Shown: positions 38,548-42,403 of the stretch, in pieces
How the letters are laid out: the number at the start of each line of letters is the position of its first letter
Numbering within the stretch: the stretch's first letter is position 1
NCBI GenBank assembly: GCA_026710425.1
Contig: JAPORB010000176.1
Location: 1-42,403 of the forward strand
From: Gammaproteobacteria bacterium
Lineage (GTDB): Bacteria; Pseudomonadota; Gammaproteobacteria; Pseudomonadales; Pseudohongiellaceae
DNA length: 42,403 nt
Direction: 5' to 3'
The notes under the pieces: generated by a model
Databases searched by the model: none
What the model saw: only the letters and a program-made list of their open reading frames with translations
Told to the model about the DNA's origin: nothing
Position numbers and translations under genes: made by a program

Positions 38548-40488
38548 ATGAACTTCTTTGGATCGAAAAAACAGGCAGGTACCGATTCCACAGACTTAAC
38601 AGCAGCCGATGCTGATACTAAGGAGATATTGAATGAAATAACATCTAACAGCCTTCTACCGCCGAAAAAGAATGATCCTGATTTCCTTGTCAACAGGAAA
38701 CAAAATCACCTGCATGAGATTGTTCGACTGCTCAGCCCTTATGACCTTGAGCAGCTGGTTGCAGAAGTACTAGCTACCGAGGCCAAGGGAGAATACAGGA
38801 ATGCAAGAATGAGCATTGATTCTGCGATTGACAGTTGCAAGCCAATCAAAATCCGCGGCTTCTCCCGTGCTAGCAAGGCAAAGCCCGAAGTACTGATTGA
38901 GCCGATAATGGAATACAGTCTGGAGACTCCGCGGTTACTTGGATCACTGTTACGTCTGTGGAAGGAATTAAATGCTCCCTTGTGCGGGCGCATAAGAAGA
39001 AGACTTGAAGGTCTTGGCGTTCCGGTAGAGGAAGTCGATTTCAAGAATGGGCTGACATTCAATTATATATGGGAAAGAGAACTATGGGAGTCTGAAGTCG
39101 GTATCTTAACTGAGCAGGAAACTGAGTTGCTGAATTCGGTTGATACCGAATCGGTGACAGACACCTTGCGCTGGAGCATACCAATGATGTTGGGTATCAC
39201 GGCCGGTACTTTGCCAGCTCATGCCGGAGAAGGGCATGCCGCAAACATAGAATCAGAACAACTAGCAAGTCTACTGAACTGGCTTTTTTCACTGCCCCAC
39301 CTTCATCCCATTTGGATGGAGATGCACCACTTTACCCATGCATTAGTGATACTTACCGAGGATAAATGTGAGAAGAGGCTTGAAAGTATTCTGGAATATT
39401 GTGAGTCCAAAGTTCAGAATTTTCTTGATGACTATGAGTTTGAGTTGAGCTATCTCGAATTTGATACTGAACAGCTGCAGATTGCATTAGAAAACTATCC
39501 TGAAGCCTTACTACATTCCAGCACTGAGGATTTCAATGCTCTAGGAGAGCAATTAGAACATTTTCGTGAAATCCTCCCCTTGGGTGACTCCATTACTGAG
39601 GAAAAGAAACGTTCTGCTGAGCGCACCGATCTAGCGTCCGAAATTATCGAAAAATTGAACGACTGGACAGATAAAGTAGTCAAAAGAATGGAGGAGATCA
39701 AGCGTGAAGAGGGGTTTTTCGATACTCAAAGTGAGGAAAGTATCGTCAAGGATGTAGATAAAATATCGGAAGCGGATGAGTTGGATTTGGAAACAGTACG
39801 CAATAGCCTGCAATCGGAAAAGTCTAAAAATAGTGATCTCAAGGCCAGGTATGATGAGCAAGGAGAAAAGTTGCGGGATTTGAAGCAGGCCCTTGTACGA
39901 GAAAGTAAGGCTAAGAAAAAACTTGCCGAGGAGATTGCCCGGCTCACGGAAAACTCGGTTCAGGCACAGAGAACACTGTCTGAGGAATCAGTTCTTAGTG
40001 AGAACCGAGAGCTTTCTTCATATCAAGTACAGTACCATCCTAAATGTCTGGAGACCGCAAGAGATGCTGTGAATCAGGCTGTGAGGACTTTTTCAGATGA
40101 ACTGCTATTGTCCCTGAACTCAAAATCGCAGGTTAAAACTGCTTTCGGAAAACCGGAGGAAATATTTGCAGCTCTAGCTTGGTTGGCCAGTGATTACCGG
40201 GATCATATGCTGAACCCTGAACCTGGCGTTGAGTTTAACGAGAAATTGCGTGTTGTTTGTCCTAACTGGTTCTACATACCAAGGCAGTCCACTATTACCA
40301 GCAGCAAGTATGCCGACTGGTATGAAACTACGGTTAACGGGTCCGTTTATGAATTGCAAGAACACATTGGTCGGGGCAAAAGCCATGACTCCAAGAGCAA
40401 TATTCGCATTGCATTTGCCTGGAGCGAAAAGGAGGGAAAGGTGGTGATAGGCTTCATTGGCCGTCATCAAAAAACTGACAAGGCGTAA
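38548..40488 (+). CDS. 646-residue coiled-coil protein, function unknown
   Basis: A soluble 646-residue protein with no signal peptide and no membrane helix. The N-terminal 330 residues are mostly helical (HLHEIVRLLSPYDLEQLVAE; LLNWLFSLPHLHPIWMEMHH). From about residue 385 to 495 it is a charged coiled coil (EIIEKLNDWTDKVVKRMEEI; LKQALVRESKAKKKLAEEIA). The last 110 residues form a compact domain ending SVYELQEHIGRG, IRIAFAWSEKEGKVVIGFIG and RHQKT. AAGAGGAA precedes the ATG by about eight bases. I know no named family for it. The layout of helical sensor, coiled coil and small C-terminal domain, together with its accessory surroundings, would suit a mobile-element or phage-defence protein, which is only a guess. 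Confidence 0.8.
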   Translation: MNFFGSKKQAGTDSTDLTAADADTKEILNEITSNSLLPPKKNDPDFLVNRKQNHLHEIVRLLSPYDLEQLVAEVLATEAKGEYRNARMSIDSAIDSCKPIKIRGFSRASKAKPEVLIEPIMEYSLETPRLLGSLLRLWKELNAPLCGRIRRRLEGLGVPVEEVDFKNGLTFNYIWERELWESEVGILTEQETELLNSVDTESVTDTLRWSIPMMLGITAGTLPAHAGEGHAANIESEQLASLLNWLFSLPHLHPIWMEMHHFTHALVILTEDKCEKRLESILEYCESKVQNFLDDYEFELSYLEFDTEQLQIALENYPEALLHSSTEDFNALGEQLEHFREILPLGDSITEEKKRSAERTDLASEIIEKLNDWTDKVVKRMEEIKREEGFFDTQSEESIVKDVDKISEADELDLETVRNSLQSEKSKNSDLKARYDEQGEKLRDLKQALVRESKAKKKLAEEIARLTENSVQAQRTLSEESVLSENRELSSYQVQYHPKCLETARDAVNQAVRTFSDELLLSLNSKSQVKTAFGKPEEIFAALAWLASDYRDHMLNPEPGVEFNEKLRVVCPNWFYIPRQSTITSSKYADWYETTVNGSVYELQEHIGRGKSHDSKSNIRIAFAWSEKEGKVVIGFIGRHQKTDKA

Positions 40489-41145
40489 CCTCAAAGTCGA
40501 TGCACTGCCCCTTAGGAGTATTAGGCTGTGTTCCAGGAAAACTTCTGGAACCAGGAAAAAATATCTGAGAAAGTATAATGGAATCCTTGAAAAAACTTCA
40601 ATTATTCTCAAAGAATATGAATGGAGATTCAATTACTGATCACCAAAACAGCAAATGACAAAACTCAAATTATGGATTTAACTATACAATCAATCATAAA
40701 TATCTATGCCAGACTCTTGAATTTTATATTATTTCAGTATGATGAGTTATGGGAAAAATGGAGTAGATAACTCACAATGTTCAAGAGTTTGCCCAGATAG
40801 GTAGCATTTTAGGGCAGTTGCGTGCCCGCCTTGCGGAACTATCGTAATAGGAAAGTGGCTGGACTTCATGGTCGACCCTCCTGAATAAAAACATACAATG
40901 TTAGTATCCATCACCATTTCTCACATTTATTGATAATAAAGAGATTAAAATACTCTAATCACTCAGTAGGGGAAATTGGGCAGGATTTGACGAAATATTT
41001 GACTAAACACAGGCTAATGATTCGCAAGATATTCAATATTGTTATAAATTAAATGAAGATATGCCAGATCGAAGTATCAAACTCATTTGCATTGAAAATT
41101 TTGGGAATTATGTATCAAAATCTACAGGCCGCTTTGTGCTGTGTT
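40489..41145. other. 650-bp AT-rich stretch without a clear gene
   Basis: Holds a perfect 7-bp hairpin (GTTCCAG at 40530-40536, CTGGAAC at 40545-40551) 42 bases past the stop of the 646-residue protein gene, without a U-tract; it may stabilise or end that message. Beyond it there are only short frames. The right end carries the left arm of the inverted repeat (41100-41128). Confidence 0.4.
41100..41128 (+). repeat. left arm of a 29-bp inverted repeat
   Basis: This arm begins TTTGGGAATTATGTATCAAA and matches the reverse complement of 41427-41455 at 27 of 29 positions. The arms enclose about 300 bases, mostly the small ORF at 41146-41445. Flanking bases show no target duplication. Confidence 0.75.
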
Positions 41146-41445
41146 TCATGCCTCTGATTTTCGTCGCCGCAAATGATGCTTGGCATTCAGTTCCTTTCTG
41201 TTTGGCGTCCTGTTCTCCCCTTTCGCTGGCTTTCTGCTTATTGTTAATATCTGCTTGAGTGCGCCGAAAAGGGCATCGGTGCTTGGCGGACTGGATAAGT
41301 CTGGCACTTCGGCCTGTTTAACGGTCTTCTGGCTTTCACTGGTAACCGGCAATGCCTTGACCTTACCCAAGCGTTCCCGCATCCCCATAACAGCCTGCTT
41401 GCCCACCCTTGTGCAGGGGTTTTCATCCTGCGGATTTTGATACAT
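41146..41445 (-). CDS. small basic protein between inverted repeats, function unknown
   Basis: A 99-residue, lysine- and arginine-rich protein (RVGKQAVMGMRERLGKVKAL near the start, KHHLRRRKSEA at the end) with no membrane segment. I start at the ATG at 41445, five bases after a GGGA; a TTG at 41454 is in frame. The start codon and its ribosome site lie inside the right arm of the 29-bp inverted repeat, so the same start signal is present in mirror image beyond the 3' end. It lies 51 bases downstream of the ATPase gene on the same strand. The family is not recognised; it may be a real accessory gene or an ORF by chance. Confidence 0.4.
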   Translation of the reverse strand: MYQNPQDENPCTRVGKQAVMGMRERLGKVKALPVTSESQKTVKQAEVPDLSSPPSTDALFGALKQILTISRKPAKGENRTPNRKELNAKHHLRRRKSEA

Positions 41446-41455
41446 AATTCCCAAA
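41427..41455 (-). repeat. right arm of the 29-bp inverted repeat
   Basis: Partner of the arm at 41100-41128 (two mismatches, at the TA/CG pair near the inner end). It contains the ribosome binding site and first codons of the small ORF ending at 41146. Confidence 0.75.
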
Positions 41456-41496
41456 TTCTTGCTAACCAGAAACGTTTGGAATCATTGGAGTATTGC

Positions 41497-42403
41497 TTAT
41501 TGGTTGTTCATCTCAGATGATGTTTCAATCGGCAACTTCCTCAAATATTCGCCGAAGGATGGAATAGGAATCATATAGTGCTTTACAAGATCCTTTGACT
41601 CCATTAAAACACCTGCATGCAGAGCATTAATTAAAAATTCGTCTACAGATAAACCTTTTTCATCACGTGTTTCTCTAGTTAGTTTACTTATCTCAGGCCG
41701 ACCAAGCACTCCACCTCTTTCTCGTGCGGCCAATGCCAATTCCTTGTATATCCAGGGATCTTCTGAGTATGCCTTGAGCCGGGTATAATAGTATTGTTCT
41801 TTCTTTTCCTTCCCCAATTCCAGTGCCTGCGACAGCAGTTCTGGTTGGAGGCTGCCACCATGATCCCGAATGATCTGCCCGGCAGCTACTGCAACAGAGT
41901 TGATATGCTGAGGCCATCCTTGAGATAAACTGGCCAATTCATCCACCCATGTCGCTTGATCTGGACCACTGAAATCATAAGCATCGAACACACCCTGTAT
42001 TGCACTTGCGGCTTCCTCTTGTGATATGGTCTCCAATGTGATGACTCTATCTCTGGGAGGTCTGGATAGACCACATCGACGCAGGACTTCCTCCGTATCA
42101 CTCAAACCAAAAAAAGCGGCAATAAGCGATATGCCTTGCACACCTTCATGCAAGCAACTCACTATCGCCATTGTGGACTCGGAAATCGGAGTGTTCTGAG
42201 CTTCATCAACAAAAACCACCAAGCGTATGTTTTCAAAATAAGTGGCTGCATCACTGAATATCATATCGGCAGAAAGACCTTGCTGAGGCTGAGTGCTTTC
42301 CGACTCTCCATGTCTGGTAATCCCTACCACTCCGACATTCACTGTTACATCTAGTTTCTTCAGCCCGGTGAGTAGGTATTCACCAGCCCCCTTAAGGTTC
42401 TGC
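41497..42403 (-). CDS. AAA/STAND-like ATPase, 5' end beyond the window
   Basis: The frame is open to the right edge of the window, so the N-terminus with the Walker A motif is missing; about 300 residues are seen. Walker B is LVVFVDEAQN. A sensor-like AAFFGLSDTEEVLRRCGLSR follows. Then comes a helical lid (SLSQGWPQHINSVAVAAG), and a C-terminal winged-helix-like part (GGVLGRPEISKLTRETRDEK; HYMIPIPSFGEYLRKL). This is the layout of AAA_16/STAND-type or ORC/ExeA-like ATPases, which often act as regulators or in mobile elements and defence. The first GTG in the window (42342) is internal, not a start. The specific family is not recognised. Confidence 0.75.
   Translation of the reverse strand, partial: QNLKGAGEYLLTGLKKLDVTVNVGVVGITRHGESESTQPQQGLSADMIFSDAATYFENIRLVVFVDEAQNTPISESTMAIVSCLHEGVQGISLIAAFFGLSDTEEVLRRCGLSRPPRDRVITLETISQEEAASAIQGVFDAYDFSGPDQATWVDELASLSQGWPQHINSVAVAAGQIIRDHGGSLQPELLSQALELGKEKKEQYYYTRLKAYSEDPWIYKELALAARERGGVLGRPEISKLTRETRDEKGLSVDEFLINALHAGVLMESKDLVKHYMIPIPSFGEYLRKLPIETSSEMNNQ

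Noticed and set aside
41061..41258. 65-codon forward frame starting MPDRSIKLICIEN.
   Set aside because: It overlaps the small ORF on the other strand and the inverted-repeat arm; its hydrophobic tail arises from the complement of basic codons.

Overview
The window looks like a chromosomal segment of a free-living or host-associated marine-type gammaproteobacterium. The markers are the ribF-ileS-fkpB-ispH block, a RegB/RegA redox two-component pair, a P-II protein with the uridylylated-type T-loop, and a CysN/CysC-type sulfate activation protein. GC content is by eye a little below half. Coding density is moderate: several stretches of 0.3-1.2 kb hold no intact gene, and one of them contains a clearly decayed gene. 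No rRNA, tRNA, CRISPR array or complete insertion sequence was found.

Left part (1-13.1 kb, mostly minus strand). It holds an FMN-dependent alpha-hydroxy-acid dehydrogenase, a decayed AlbA_2 (Schlafen-type) regulator gene, and then a block read right to left: ribF, ileS, fkpB, ispH and a small winged-helix-like gene. lspA, normally between ileS and fkpB, is absent, and ileS and fkpB overlap. After 1.2 kb without a clear gene comes a tightly packed operon of a membrane-anchored ATP-grasp ligase, an OlsF-type bifunctional ornithine-lipid synthase and a 70-residue membrane protein.

Middle (13.2-30.2 kb). It starts with a membrane-anchored coiled-coil protein carrying 42-bp coding repeats. An envelope-stress cassette follows: an ECF sigma factor, a zinc-finger anti-sigma factor and a DUF4252 exported protein, beside a BamE-like lipoprotein. 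The same two-block promoter motif, TGTAAC-N16-(C/T)GTC, lies in front of the sigma gene, in front of the lipoprotein and, 13-14 kb away, in front of an RND efflux operon, which suggests a small sigma-factor regulon. Next come a BASS-family transporter, glnK without amtB, a thioesterase, a metallo-beta-lactamase-fold hydrolase, an exported 'TVNGSI'-repeat protein, a short MITE-like element with a 6-bp target duplication, a PEBP-family protein, a fatty acyl-CoA synthetase, a large GNAT-fusion protein divergent from regB-regA, and a short-chain dehydrogenase.

Right part (30.2-42.4 kb). It holds an HlyD/RND efflux pair, a CNNM/CorC-like membrane protein, and an unusual APS kinase fused to CysN domains 2 and 3 but lacking the CysN GTPase domain. 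The last 4.5 kb looks accessory: a 646-residue unrecognised coiled-coil protein, a small ORF bracketed by a 29-bp inverted repeat, and the C-terminal part of an AAA/STAND-like ATPase cut by the window edge.

Gene functions rest on motif recognition by eye. No database search was possible, and domain-family names for hypothetical proteins should be read accordingly.
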